The position numbers and the translations under genes were made by a program. A model generated the notes under the pieces. That model was given only the letters and a program-made list of their open reading frames with translations. It did not search any database and was not told where the DNA came from. A stretch of 64,000 nt of DNA, from the NCBI GenBank assembly GCA_036389135.1, contig DASVQP010000038.1, positions 1 to 64,000 on the forward strand, written 5' to 3'. This document shows positions 51,470 to 62,131 of the stretch, piece after piece. The stretch's first letter is position 1; each line of letters opens with the position of its first letter. The DNA comes from Longimicrobium sp. (lineage in GTDB: Bacteria > Gemmatimonadota > Gemmatimonadetes > Longimicrobiales > Longimicrobiaceae).

Positions 51470-52723
51470 TCAGCGTTTCACGCGGAACTTGACGATCTCG
51501 TGGCTGTTGCGCTGGGCGGTGTAGAGGCCGTCGCGGTCGTCGAAGGCCAGCCCGAACCCCACTGTGCCCTCGCCGAACGCGTCGACGAAGTGGCCGGCGG
51601 CGTCGAACACGCGGATGCCGCGCCCCACGTCGCTCACGTACACGCGGCCGCGCCCGTCGATGGCGAGCCCCACGGCCCAACGGAACTGCTCGGGCCCGTC
51701 GCCCTTCCCCCCGAAGCGGTCCACGAACCTCCCCGAGGCATCCAGCCGGTAGATCTCGCCCGTCCACTGGTCCAGCGCGTACACCTCGCCCTTTCCCGAC
51801 ACGGCCAGCCGTGCCGGCGCGGCGTTTTCCTGCACCGCCTGCCGCAGGTCCACGCGGCGCAGCACCTTGCCGTCGCGCGAGAGGTGCACCACGTCGGCCG
51901 AGTGGTTGGCCACCCACAGCGTTCCATCGAGCGCCAGCACCAGGTCGTTCACGTTCTGGCCCGCGCCGGCCACCGTGCCCAGCGGGCGGCCGGTGGCGCC
52001 CTCATAGCGGCGGATGCGGCCGCTCTGCACCACGTACACGGTGCCGCCGCGGTCGGCCTCCAGGTCCACCAGCGGCATCCGCGGGTCTGCCGTCCACTGG
52101 GTGACAAAGGTGCCCAGCGAGTCGAACACCTGCACCCGGCCTCCGCTGTACTCGGCCACGTAGATCCGCCCCGCGCCGTCCACCGCCACGCTCCGCGCGT
52201 CCTCGAACCGCCCGGCGCCCGTGCCCTCGCTGCCAAAGCGGAGCACCACGTCCGCGAACGCGGGGGGCGTGTTGGGTGCGGGCGTGCTCAACGGTGCGCT
52301 CCCGGCCACCGCCCGCGGCTGGTCGGCCGGGGCGGGCGGCGGCGATCCGCTCCGCGTGGCCACCACCACCACCCCGATGACCAGCGCGACCAGCAGCACC
52401 GCGCAGCCGGCCACGCGACCGGCGGCGTTCTTCCGGACCACGGTGCCCGGCGGCAGGGTCGCCTCCAGGCGGAGGACCGCGTCCACGGCCTCGTTCAGCC
52501 CGCCCCCGAAATGGTCGCGGTACAACTTGGCGGCGGCGACCCTGTCCCCCGCGCGCAGCAGCCGCAGCACCTCCGCGACGGCGGCCTGCGGCCCAGCGGC
52601 ACCGTCGGCGCGGCCGGCCAGCAGCACGCTCCCGCCGCAGTAGGGGCATCGCGCGGTGGTGTCCAGCGTTGCGGGCGCGTTCAGCGGCGCGGAGCACGTG
52701 GGGCAGCGCAGCAGTTCGGGCAT
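51470..52723 (-). CDS. Zinc-ribbon, TM and NHL-repeat beta-propeller protein
   Basis: 417 aa. N-terminal zinc ribbon CPTCSAPLN and CPYCGGSVLL (two CxxC pairs), a helical segment resembling a ribosomal-L7/L12-like or substrate-sensing helix bundle (EVLRLLRAGDRVAAAKLYRD), one TM helix (VAGCAVLLVALVIGVVVVA) near 105-123, then a Pro-rich linker. Six NHL repeats follow (ARSVAVDGAGRIYVAEYSGG, RWAVGLAIDGRGRVYVSDVG). Topology puts the zinc ribbon in the cytoplasm and the propeller outside. Function unknown, possibly a signalling or envelope scaffold. Confidence 0.85.
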   Translation of the reverse strand: MPELLRCPTCSAPLNAPATLDTTARCPYCGGSVLLAGRADGAAGPQAAVAEVLRLLRAGDRVAAAKLYRDHFGGGLNEAVDAVLRLEATLPPGTVVRKNAAGRVAGCAVLLVALVIGVVVVATRSGSPPPAPADQPRAVAGSAPLSTPAPNTPPAFADVVLRFGSEGTGAGRFEDARSVAVDGAGRIYVAEYSGGRVQVFDSLGTFVTQWTADPRMPLVDLEADRGGTVYVVQSGRIRRYEGATGRPLGTVAGAGQNVNDLVLALDGTLWVANHSADVVHLSRDGKVLRRVDLRQAVQENAAPARLAVSGKGEVYALDQWTGEIYRLDASGRFVDRFGGKGDGPEQFRWAVGLAIDGRGRVYVSDVGRGIRVFDAAGHFVDAFGEGTVGFGLAFDDRDGLYTAQRNSHEIVKFRVKR

Positions 52724-52862
52724 GTGCGTCGGGGGGGGTCGGCGTGATGCAGGCGGGTGGGTGAGGCCGAGCCGCCGCTCGGATTCCGCGTCGACCGAAG
52801 GCTACTCCGCGCCGAGCGTGCGGGCAAGATCGGCGTTCGCCCGTTCGCCGGGCCCTTCCGCA

Positions 52863-52904
52863 AATCAATCGGGCGCTCCGGAAAGCCGGAGCGCCCAATT
52901 GATT
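52863..52904 (-). terminator. Strong hairpin terminator
   Basis: AATCAAT, one mismatch, GGGCGCTCCGG (52871-52881), AAAG loop, CCGGAGCGCCC (52886-52896), one mismatch, ATTGATT. It lies between the start of the NHL gene and the stop of the small lipoprotein (52927), downstream of the latter. Confidence 0.8.
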
Positions 52905-52926
52905 GGTGCCCGTCGGCGGACTGGTG

Positions 52927-53454
52927 TCAGCGCGGCCAGGCCGGCCCGCACCCCGTCTGCTGGTAGGTGTCGCTGATGTTGAGGAGCTTCCAGCGGCCGT
53001 CGCGGCGGGCGAGGTGGAAGGCGTCGAAGCCGCAGTGCGTGACGGTGGTGTCGCGGCGGACCTGGTACTCGGCCCACACGGACGCCAGGTCGCCGCTCAC
53101 GTGCACCACCGGGTTGCGGATGGGCTCGTCGATCCCGGGCTGGCCCGGCTGCGTGACCGCGCGGATGAACTGCGCGCCCGTCATCACCATCACGCGCGTA
53201 CCGCCGTCGCGGGTGGGGCGGATGAGTGTGAGGCGCGTGAGCGAGTCCACGTGCAGGTTCATCGCCGTGGTGTCCCTGGTCCGCAGCGCGTCCATGAAGC
53301 TCTGAATGGACGCGAGCACCGCGGCGCGGTCCTGCTCCGTCGTCTCGCGCGCGCCAGCCGTCGCGGCCGGCGCCGGGGAGGGGGCGGGTGACGTCTGCGG
53401 CTGGCAGGCGGCGAGCAGCGGGAGAAGCAGCAGAACGAAGTGTCGGTTGCGCAT
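52927..53454 (-). CDS. Lipoprotein with SnoaL/NTF2-like domain
   Basis: 175 aa starting MRNRHFVLLLLPLLAACQPQ, with a clear lipobox. The roughly 130-residue domain has DRAAVLASIQSFMDALRTRD, then a long curved sheet (MVMTGAQFIRAV, NPVVHVSGDLASVWAEYQV) and the end DAFHLARRDGRWKLLNISDT, typical of the DUF4440/SnoaL-like NTF2 fold. It probably binds a small molecule or is structural. An upstream open extension is not used. Confidence 0.85.
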   Translation of the reverse strand: MRNRHFVLLLLPLLAACQPQTSPAPSPAPAATAGARETTEQDRAAVLASIQSFMDALRTRDTTAMNLHVDSLTRLTLIRPTRDGGTRVMVMTGAQFIRAVTQPGQPGIDEPIRNPVVHVSGDLASVWAEYQVRRDTTVTHCGFDAFHLARRDGRWKLLNISDTYQQTGCGPAWPR

Positions 53455-53691
53455 GTTCGTGGGTGTGCGGGGGGAGTGGGTCCGCCTCCTGGCGGCGGAA
53501 GGCAGCGACCAAGCTACGAGGCGACACCGCGCGCCGCCAATCGTCCGTAACAAAGGGCAAGAGAGTGGGAACTCCGCCCCACGTGCGCGGTGGCTTTCTC
53601 CGACGAAATACACATCTCGTGAGAAAACCTCGCCTTACGTCCGACAGAGCTCTGCGGGAGGTTCACTTCATCTGCAGCGCTAGAGGGACCA

Positions 53692-53913
53692 ATGGCCAGG
53701 CGATACACGGGCAACATGAATGGGGAGCGGTATCTCGCGAACACCAGCCCGAGCAAGATGGAAGTTCATGATCTCGACAACGAGAAGGAAAAAGACTGCC
53801 AGATCGACGAGATCATCGAGGCTGATCACGACAAGCCGTACACCTCGCAGAAGAAGGCGAATGACGACGGTTACGACAACTGCCACCACTGCATCGGCGG
53901 TTCGACGAGGTGA
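53692..53913 (+). CDS. Small Ada-like zinc-binding protein, 73 aa
   Basis: MARRYTGNMNGERYLANTSP, with AGAGGGACC upstream. Motifs EVHDLDNEKEKDC and GYDNCHHCIGG resemble the metal-binding domain of Ada, with His/Cys ligands followed by a C-x-x-C. Its base composition is much less GC-rich than its neighbours, pointing to recent acquisition or unusual constraint. A terminator hairpin lies 90 nt downstream. The DNA- or nucleic-acid-binding role is inference. Confidence 0.65.
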   Translation: MARRYTGNMNGERYLANTSPSKMEVHDLDNEKEKDCQIDEIIEADHDKPYTSQKKANDDGYDNCHHCIGGSTR

Positions 53914-54003
53914 GCGTAGCCCTGCCTGAGAAGGTTGGAGTACCGCTGAGGTAAGTGCAGCCGGGCCGAAGCCATCCAGGTGTCGATGGGCACGATAGAA
54001 CAG

Positions 54004-54033
54004 CGGCCCTGGCGACCCATCTCGCCAGGGCCG
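54004..54033. terminator. Perfect 12-bp hairpin terminator
   Basis: CGGCCCTGGCGA (54004-54015) and TCGCCAGGGCCG (54022-54033) with a CCCATC loop. It lies downstream of the 73-aa gene and before the M23 gene. Confidence 0.75.
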
Positions 54034-54151
54034 ATCGTAAGTGATTCGCTTGCAACGCTCTACGCCGTTAGATTGATCGTGGCAGCGGCGCGAACACGCC
54101 CCCGCCCGCCGGGCACCGTTGCCGGCAGCCTTCCACGCGGGCGGTGCTCCG

Positions 54152-54835
54152 ATGCGAATCCTCCGGTATCTCCTCACCTTCACCCTTGGCGCCGTCGCGA
54201 TGCTGGCGACCGTGCTTGCCGTCGACCGCGCCTCTCCCGGCACGCTGGACCGCGTGCAGGTCGCACTCGGGCCGGAGGAGTCCGTGCCGGTCGCCGTCGC
54301 GCCCGTGGCGGTGCCCGGCGTCGCGCAGCCTGCTACGCCCGCGCAGGTCGCCGTCGTTCCTTCCGCTGGCGTGGAGCTGCCTGTAGTGGTGGCACCCACG
54401 GCGGTGGGGGCGCTGGGACTCATGATCCCCGTGCAGGGCGTCGCGGCGGCGAAGCTGGTGGACACCTACGACCAGGCCCGCGGACAGGGCCGGCGCCACG
54501 ACGCCATCGACATCATGGCCGCGCAGGGCACACCGGTCGTGGCGGTGTCGGACGGCGTGGTGATGAAGCTGTTCCAGAGCGCCCGCGGCGGCATCACGCT
54601 GTACCAGCTGGCGCCGGACCGCCGCACGATCTACTACTACGCGCACCTGGATCACTACGCCGCCGGCATCGCGGAGGGGCGTCCCTTGCGCCGCGGCCAG
54701 GTGCTGGGGTACGTGGGGAACACCGGGGACGCCGGCCCCGGCAACTACCACCTGCACTTCGAAGTTTCTACCACCAAGGACCCGGCCAAGTACTGGGGTG
54801 GCGTCGCGCAGAACCCGTATCCGCTGCTGCGGTAG
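54152..54835 (+). CDS. M23-family (LytM) metallopeptidase
   Basis: 227 aa starting MRILRYLLTFTLGAVAMLAT, an N-terminal anchor/signal helix. A Pro/Val/Ala-rich linker follows, then the LytM domain with zinc ligands His/Asp in RRHDAIDIMA and His in NYHLHFEV, plus YYYAHLDHY. All catalytic residues are present, so peptidoglycan endopeptidase activity is expected. It is divergent in function from its neighbours and probably monocistronic. Confidence 0.92.
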   Translation: MRILRYLLTFTLGAVAMLATVLAVDRASPGTLDRVQVALGPEESVPVAVAPVAVPGVAQPATPAQVAVVPSAGVELPVVVAPTAVGALGLMIPVQGVAAAKLVDTYDQARGQGRRHDAIDIMAAQGTPVVAVSDGVVMKLFQSARGGITLYQLAPDRRTIYYYAHLDHYAAGIAEGRPLRRGQVLGYVGNTGDAGPGNYHLHFEVSTTKDPAKYWGGVAQNPYPLLR

Positions 54836-54863
54836 CGCCCGGCGCGGGCTCACACGCGGCCGC

Positions 54864-55988
54864 TCAGCGAAGCCCGAGGAACGCCATCAGCTCGTCCACC
54901 GCGGCGCGGCCGGCGCGGTTGGCTCCGATGGTGGAGGCGGAGGGGCCGTAGCCGACCAGGTGGATGCGCGGGTCCCGGGCGACCTGCGTCGCGAGCCGGC
55001 CGGTCATCGTGATCCCCCCGCCCTGCTCGCGCAGCATCAGCGGCGCCAGGTGGTCGAGCGAGCTGCGGAAGCCGGTGCACCACAGGATGACGCCGGCGCG
55101 CAGCTCGGTGCCGTCGGGCCAGCGGACGCCGTCCTCGGTGATCTCGCTGAACATCGGGAGGCGGTTCAGGACGCCGCGCGCGCGCATCGCCTCGACGGCG
55201 GAAGTGACGGGAAGACCGGTCACCGAGACGACGGAGACGGGCGGGAGGCCGCGGCGCACCCTGTCTTCCACCATTGCCACGGCGGCGCGCCCCGCCGCCT
55301 CGTCGAAAGGGCCGGAGCGGAACTCGGGCGGCTTGCGCGTGACCCACGTGGTGGTCGTGACGCGCGAGACCTCGTCCAGCAGCTGGATCGCCGAGATGCC
55401 GGCGCCCACCACCACCACGTGCCGCCCCACGAACTCATCGGCGGTGCGGAAATCCTTTGTGTGCAGCTGCCGCCCGCCGAACCGCTCCGCGCCCGGGTAC
55501 TCGGGGATGTACGGCGTCTCCCACGTCCCCGTCGCGTTGATGATCCCGCGCGCCGAGACCTCGATGCGATCCGTCTCCACCCGCAGCCGGTCGCCGCGGT
55601 CGCAGACGACCCTGGCCGCCACGGGCCGGTAGACCGGAAGATCGAACGCCTTCTCATATGCGGCGAAGTACCGCGGCACGGCCACATTCGCCTGCACCTC
55701 GGGGTCTGACGTGTCCACCGCCTCTGAGAAGGGCATCCCGGGCAGATCGTGGACGCGGTTGACGGTGCTCAGCGTGAGCGACGGCCACCGGAACTGCCAC
55801 GCCCCTCCCGGCGCGGGCGACTGGTCCAGCACCACGAAGCCCCGGTGCGCGGCCAATCCTCGCTTCTTCAGGTGGTACGCCGCCGAGAGCCCCGCCTGCC
55901 CCGCCCCCATGACCACGATCTCGGTCTTGAGCGCCACCCCTGAACGTGGTCGGTGCTGTGGCACGTCCAGAGTGGAAGTGTGTTCCAT
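54864..55988 (-). CDS. FAD-dependent NAD(P)-binding oxidoreductase (flavin monooxygenase-like)
   Basis: 374 aa starting MEHTSTLDVPQHRPRSGV. Two Rossmann motifs: IVVMGAGQAGLSAAYHLKKR for FAD and VVVVGAGISAIQLLDEVS for NADPH. The stretch NATGTWETPYIPEYPGAERF and the C-terminal YGPSASTIGANRAG match the CzcO/YhhX-like flavoprotein group often linked to monooxygenation or K+ transport annotations. The substrate is unknown. It may be cotranscribed after glmS but a hairpin separates them. Confidence 0.9.
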   Translation of the reverse strand: MEHTSTLDVPQHRPRSGVALKTEIVVMGAGQAGLSAAYHLKKRGLAAHRGFVVLDQSPAPGGAWQFRWPSLTLSTVNRVHDLPGMPFSEAVDTSDPEVQANVAVPRYFAAYEKAFDLPVYRPVAARVVCDRGDRLRVETDRIEVSARGIINATGTWETPYIPEYPGAERFGGRQLHTKDFRTADEFVGRHVVVVGAGISAIQLLDEVSRVTTTTWVTRKPPEFRSGPFDEAAGRAAVAMVEDRVRRGLPPVSVVSVTGLPVTSAVEAMRARGVLNRLPMFSEITEDGVRWPDGTELRAGVILWCTGFRSSLDHLAPLMLREQGGGITMTGRLATQVARDPRIHLVGYGPSASTIGANRAGRAAVDELMAFLGLR

Positions 55989-56104
55989 ACAAATCGTCGA
56001 CAGGATCGTGTCCCGGCTTCCCGGGCACCCCCGCTCGCCCGGGAAGCTACGGCGCTGAAGCTCGCGGGCACGCGGATCCAGTATCGCGCACCGCATTCAT
56101 GCGA

Positions 56105-56134
56105 CGCGGGCGCGACAATTCGGTCGCGCCCGCG
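56105..56134. terminator. Hairpin between glmS and the flavoprotein gene
   Basis: CGCGGGCGCGAC (56105-56116) and GTCGCGCCCGCG (56123-56134), a perfect 12-bp stem with AATTCG as loop. Likely terminator for glmS, but no T-run follows on the minus strand. Confidence 0.6.
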
Positions 56135-56184
56135 CGTCTCTTCTCCACCGGCCATGACGACGACTTCGAAGCGCCTGGGCCGAA

Positions 56185-58038
<1,854 letters not shown>

Positions 58039-58083
58039 GGGGGTTTCTCGATTCGTGTGATGATGGGTCGTGTCGTTACGCCG

Positions 58084-59505
58084 TCACGCCGGAAGGGCGG
58101 TGCGCAGCGTGTCCACCAGCGCGAGCGCCTCCTCGCGCGAGGGCGCCTCGCAGATGATGCGGACGATCGGCTCGGTGCCGGAGGGGCGCAGGTGCGCCCA
58201 CTTCCGCTCGGCGGCCCAGGAGAGGCGCAGCCCGTCCTGCCGGTCCGCGTCCGCCTCGGGGAAGCGCGCCGCCAGCGCGTCGTACACCGCGTCCAGCGGC
58301 TGCGACGGGCGGGGGAGCTTCTCCTTGACGATCTCGTACTTGCCGATTCCCGCCGCCAGCGCGCTCAGCGGCTGGTCGCTCTCGGCCAGCAGCTGAAGGA
58401 TGAGCGCGGCGGCCACGGGCGCGTCGCGCGTCAGGTGCACGTCGGGGAGGATGACTCCGCCGTTCCCCTCGCCGCCGATGGTGGCGCGCTCCGCTTGCAT
58501 CCGGCGCGCCACGTTGATCTCCCCCACCGGCGCGCGCACCAGCGTGCGCCCGGCGGCCTCCGCCACGTCGTCCAGCAGGCGGCTGGTGGAGAGGTTCGTG
58601 ACCAGCGCGCCCGGCCGGTGGCGCAGCACGAGCGACGCCGCCAGCGCCAGCGTGTAGTCCTCGCCGATCGCCTTCCCTTCGTCGGAGACGAGCGAGAGGC
58701 GGTCGACGTCGGGGTCGGTGGCGAGCCCCAGCTCGGCGCCGCTGCTGCGCACCAGCTCCTCCAGCTCGCCCAGGTTCTCGGCGACCGGCTCCGGCTCGCG
58801 CGGAAAGAGGCCGTCCGGCTCCATGTTGATGGCCGTCACCTCGCAGCCCAGCTCCTCCAGGAGTCGGGTGAAGATGGCGCCGCCGGCTCCGCGCACGCAG
58901 TCCAGCGCCACGCGGAAGCGCCGCTGGCGGATGCGCTCCACGTCCAGGAACGGGATGCCCAGGATGCGCTGCAGGTGCCGCTCGACGGCCTCAACGTCCT
59001 CCTTCCATCCGCCCAGGTCCTGCCAGGTCACGCGCGGCACCTCGACGTCGGCGATGGCGCGCATCCCCGCGCTCTCCTCGGCGTCGAGGAACATCCCGGT
59101 GGGGCCGATGAACTTCAGCGCGTTCCACTCGATGGGGTTGTGGCTCGCCGTCACCGCGAGCCCGCCGGCCGCGCCGAGGTCCTCCACCGCGAGCTGCACG
59201 CTGGGGGTGGGCGCGACGCCCACGTCCACCACGTCGCACCCCACGGACTGGAGCCCCGCCGTGGCGGCCCGCGCGAACATCGGCCCGCTGACGCGGCTGT
59301 CCCGTCCCAGCACCACCGTCTTCCCCGGCCCGCGGCTCCGCACGTACGCGCCGAACGCGGCGGCGAAGTGCGCGATGACCTCCGGCGTGAGCCCTTCCCC
59401 CACGCGTCCCCGTAGCCCGGAGACGCTCACCATCAGCTTCGAAGTATCGATCACGTGCGCCGTATTCGCTGGTTGACTTGCCGTGGTCGCGGGGACGCTT
59501 TGCAA
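58084..59505 (-). CDS. glmM: Phosphoglucosamine mutase
   Basis: About 473 aa from a TTG; the start is uncertain, and a GTG at 59454 giving IDTSKLMVSVSGLRGRVGEG is equally plausible since neither has a clear SD. Converts glucosamine-6-phosphate to glucosamine-1-phosphate. Active-site Ser in VTASHNPIEWNALKF, Mg loop DPDVDRLS, sugar-binding GEGNGGVIL and phosphate-binding RPSGTEPIVRI. Upstream of glmS and close to it. Confidence 0.95.
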   Translation of the reverse strand: MQSVPATTASQPANTAHVIDTSKLMVSVSGLRGRVGEGLTPEVIAHFAAAFGAYVRSRGPGKTVVLGRDSRVSGPMFARAATAGLQSVGCDVVDVGVAPTPSVQLAVEDLGAAGGLAVTASHNPIEWNALKFIGPTGMFLDAEESAGMRAIADVEVPRVTWQDLGGWKEDVEAVERHLQRILGIPFLDVERIRQRRFRVALDCVRGAGGAIFTRLLEELGCEVTAINMEPDGLFPREPEPVAENLGELEELVRSSGAELGLATDPDVDRLSLVSDEGKAIGEDYTLALAASLVLRHRPGALVTNLSTSRLLDDVAEAAGRTLVRAPVGEINVARRMQAERATIGGEGNGGVILPDVHLTRDAPVAAALILQLLAESDQPLSALAAGIGKYEIVKEKLPRPSQPLDAVYDALAARFPEADADRQDGLRLSWAAERKWAHLRPSGTEPIVRIICEAPSREEALALVDTLRTALPA

Positions 59506-59540
59506 GATCGGTTCTCAAAAAAAGCCTCGCGTAGAGAACA

Positions 59541-59632
59541 AAGCCTCACACAGAGAACACGGAGGGAACCGCAAGACGCAGAGAACTCCTTCTGCCGTTC
59601 TTTCCGTGCCCTCTGTGTCTCTGTGTGAGGCC
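59541..59632. repeat. Palindromic element, copy 8
   Basis: Arms AGCCTCACACAGAGAACACG and CCTCTGTGTCTCTGTGTGAG, near-perfect inversion. Unlike most copies it sits between divergent genes (glmM minus, acyl-CoA-synthetase-like plus), so a terminator role alone does not explain it. Confidence 0.8.
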
Positions 59633-59703
59633 CTGTTGTTCTTTGGTACGGGTCCTCGCTACCTTGCGCAAAGCCTAACCCGATTCCGCCATCCGGACCG
59701 TCA

Positions 59704-61131
59704 ATGAGCGCATCGCTGTACGACCGTTTCGCCGACGCCGCACGGCGCTTCCCGGACAACCTCGCCGTCGCCGCGGCGGATTGCCCGCCGGTTACGTACG
59801 CCGAGCTGGACCAGCGCATCACCTCGTTCGCCGCGGAGCTGCACGCGCTGGGCGTGGCGGGGGAGCGCGTGGGGATACTGCTTCCCAACGTGGCGGCGTT
59901 CCCGGTGGCGTTCTACGGGGTGCTGCGCGCCGGGGCGAGCGCGCTGCTGCTGAACCCGCAGTACTCGCGGCGCGAGATCGCCGAGTACACCGCCGACGCC
60001 GGCGCGCGGACGGTGGTCACCATGGAAGCGCTGGAGCACCTGCTTCCGCCCGGCGCCACGCCGGTGCTGCTGGAGCCCGCCGAGGGGTGCATGACCGAGC
60101 CCTCCACCGGGCTCGCCGCGGACTTCCCCCTCCCCCGCCCCGGGCCGGACGATGAGGCGGCCGTCATCTACACCTCGGCCATCCACGGGTGGGCGCGCGG
60201 AGCCCGGCTCACGCACCGCGGCCTGGGCGCCAACCTCGCCTCCACCATCGAGGCGATGGCGCTGACGCCCGACGACCGCGTCTTCGCCCTCCTCCCGCTG
60301 ATCCACGCCTTCGGGCTCACCGTCACCATGACGGCTCCGCTCTCCGCCGGCGCCACCATGGTCCCCGTAGAGCGCTTCCACCCCGTCCGCACGCTGGACC
60401 AGCTGGAGGAGTCGCAGGCCACGGTCATCAGCGGCGTGCCGGCCGCGTACCTGGCGCTGGTCTCCGCGGCGGAGCGGCGCGGCGTGCCGAAGCATGCGCT
60501 GCGCGCGGCCATCTGCGGCGGCGCGCCCCTCCAGGCGGAGGTGTCGCGGCGCTGGGAGGAGACCTTTGGCATCCCCCTGCGCGAAGGGTACGGGCTGACC
60601 GAGGCGTCGCCCGTGTGCCTCTTCAACCGTGTGGACCGCCCCAACCAGCCGGGCTCCATGGGGCACCCCTTTCCGGGGGTGGAGGTCACCATCCGCGGCA
60701 CGCGCGGCGAGCACTGCCCGGTCGGCTCCACCGGCGAGATCTGCGTGGAGGGCGCCAACGTCTTCGCCGGCTACGTGGGCGAGGAGGGACGCGACCCGGA
60801 GCAGTTCTGGGGCGGCGCCCTGCGCACCGGCGACCTGGGCGTGTGCGGGCCGGACGGCACCATCCGCTTCCGCGGCTGCCTGAAGCCGATGTTCACCCGC
60901 AGCGGCTTCAACATCTACCCGCGCGAGATCGAGCGCGTCATCCAGGAAGACCCGCGCGTGGCCGATGCCTCCGTGACCGCGGTGCCGGACGGGGCCAAGG
61001 AGAACGAGATCGCACTCACCGTCGTCCCCGCCCCCGGCGCCGAGCTGAGCGAGGAGGACGTGCGCCGCCTCTGCCGCGACGGCCTCGCCGCCTACAAGCA
61101 GCCGGGGCGCATCACGATCGAACCCGCCTGA
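59704..61131 (+). CDS. Acyl-CoA-synthetase-like (ANL) protein with degenerate nucleotide loop
   Basis: 475 aa starting MSASLYDRFADAARRFPDNL. Overall ANL fold with LLPLIHAFGLTVTM, REGYGLTEASPV, GALRTGDLGVCGPDG and the C-terminal Lys in AAYKQPGRITIEP. The usual phosphate loop (YTSGTTG-x-PKG) instead reads YTSAIHGWARGARLTH: the TTG triplet, the Pro and the Lys are lost. The GR-K-D hinge also reads RGCLKPMFTRSGFN. Adenylation may be lost or altered. The frame is intact throughout. It ends overlapping the convergent EamA gene by 20 nt. Confidence 0.85.
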   Translation: MSASLYDRFADAARRFPDNLAVAAADCPPVTYAELDQRITSFAAELHALGVAGERVGILLPNVAAFPVAFYGVLRAGASALLLNPQYSRREIAEYTADAGARTVVTMEALEHLLPPGATPVLLEPAEGCMTEPSTGLAADFPLPRPGPDDEAAVIYTSAIHGWARGARLTHRGLGANLASTIEAMALTPDDRVFALLPLIHAFGLTVTMTAPLSAGATMVPVERFHPVRTLDQLEESQATVISGVPAAYLALVSAAERRGVPKHALRAAICGGAPLQAEVSRRWEETFGIPLREGYGLTEASPVCLFNRVDRPNQPGSMGHPFPGVEVTIRGTRGEHCPVGSTGEICVEGANVFAGYVGEEGRDPEQFWGGALRTGDLGVCGPDGTIRFRGCLKPMFTRSGFNIYPREIERVIQEDPRVADASVTAVPDGAKENEIALTVVPAPGAELSEEDVRRLCRDGLAAYKQPGRITIEPA

Positions 61132-62131
61132 CCCGCCGCGTCTCCGGCACGGCCGGCACGGGCGCGGGCATCGGCGCCGCCGCGATCTTCTCCGCGTTCT
61201 CCGCGCCGGGGCGCGCGGCCTTCTCCGCTTCCCTGGACGCGGCGATGATCATCGCCACCGCGCCCACGATCACCACGGCGGAGAGGGCGACGCGCGCATC
61301 CAGCGACTCGCCTGCGAGCGCCCATCCCAGCACCACCGCCACCAGCGGGTTGACGTACGCGTAGGTGGAGGCGCGCGAAGGGCTCACCACGCCAAGCAGC
61401 CAGATGTACGCGGTGAACGCCACCAGCGACCCGAACACCGTAAGATACGCCAGCGCCGCCAGCGACTTCGCCGAGAAGGCGGAGGGATCCACCCGCCCCG
61501 CGTCGCCCGTCACCAGCCCCGCGGCCATCAGCAGCGCGCCGCCGGCCAGCATCTGCATGGAAGTGGCGAGGAAAGGCGACGCCGGGAGCGGAGCCTCGCG
61601 CGAGTAGAGCGAGCCCGCCGCCCAGCTCAGCGCGGCGACCACCACCACGAAGGCGCCCAGCACGTCCACCCGTCCGCCGCCGAGGTCCTGCGGCCCCACC
61701 AGGATCACCAGCCCGCCGAAGCCGAGCACCACCCCCGCGGCCGTGCGCGCGGAAGGCCTGCGTCCGCCGGGGCGCAGCCATTCCAGCAGCACGATCCAGA
61801 GCGGCTCCACCGCCACCAGCAGCGCCGCGATCCCGCTGGCGATGCGGTGCTCGGCCCACACCACCGCGCCGTTGCCGAACAGCAGGAGCATCCCGCCCAG
61901 CAGGAACGCCGAGCGCCAGTGCACCCGCATGGGGGGCGCGACGCCGCGCATCCGCATGAACAGGTAGAGCACCGCACCCGCCGTCATGAAGCGCGTGCCG
62001 GCCATCAGAAAGGGCGGGAGCGTCTCGATGGCGTAGCGGATCGCGAGGTACGTCGAACCCCAGATCAGGTACACCGCGGCGAAGGCCGCCAGCACGGCCG
62101 CCCGCGGCTCGCCCGCGCGCGTCTCAGCCAC
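61112..62131 (-). CDS. EamA-family (DMT) transporter
   Basis: 339 aa with ten TM helices in two EamA repeats; FAAVYLIWGSTYLAIRYAIE and LAYLTVFGSLVAFTAYIWLL are typical YedA/RhaT-like landmarks. A GTG start overlaps the Lrp gene end by 8 nt, so the pair is coupled. A likely role is export of an amino acid or metabolite under the adjacent Lrp-type regulator. Hydrophilic, Arg-rich C-terminal tail. Confidence 0.92.
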   Translation of the reverse strand: MAETRAGEPRAAVLAAFAAVYLIWGSTYLAIRYAIETLPPFLMAGTRFMTAGAVLYLFMRMRGVAPPMRVHWRSAFLLGGMLLLFGNGAVVWAEHRIASGIAALLVAVEPLWIVLLEWLRPGGRRPSARTAAGVVLGFGGLVILVGPQDLGGGRVDVLGAFVVVVAALSWAAGSLYSREAPLPASPFLATSMQMLAGGALLMAAGLVTGDAGRVDPSAFSAKSLAALAYLTVFGSLVAFTAYIWLLGVVSPSRASTYAYVNPLVAVVLGWALAGESLDARVALSAVVIVGAVAMIIAASREAEKAARPGAENAEKIAAAPMPAPVPAVPETRRVRRVRS

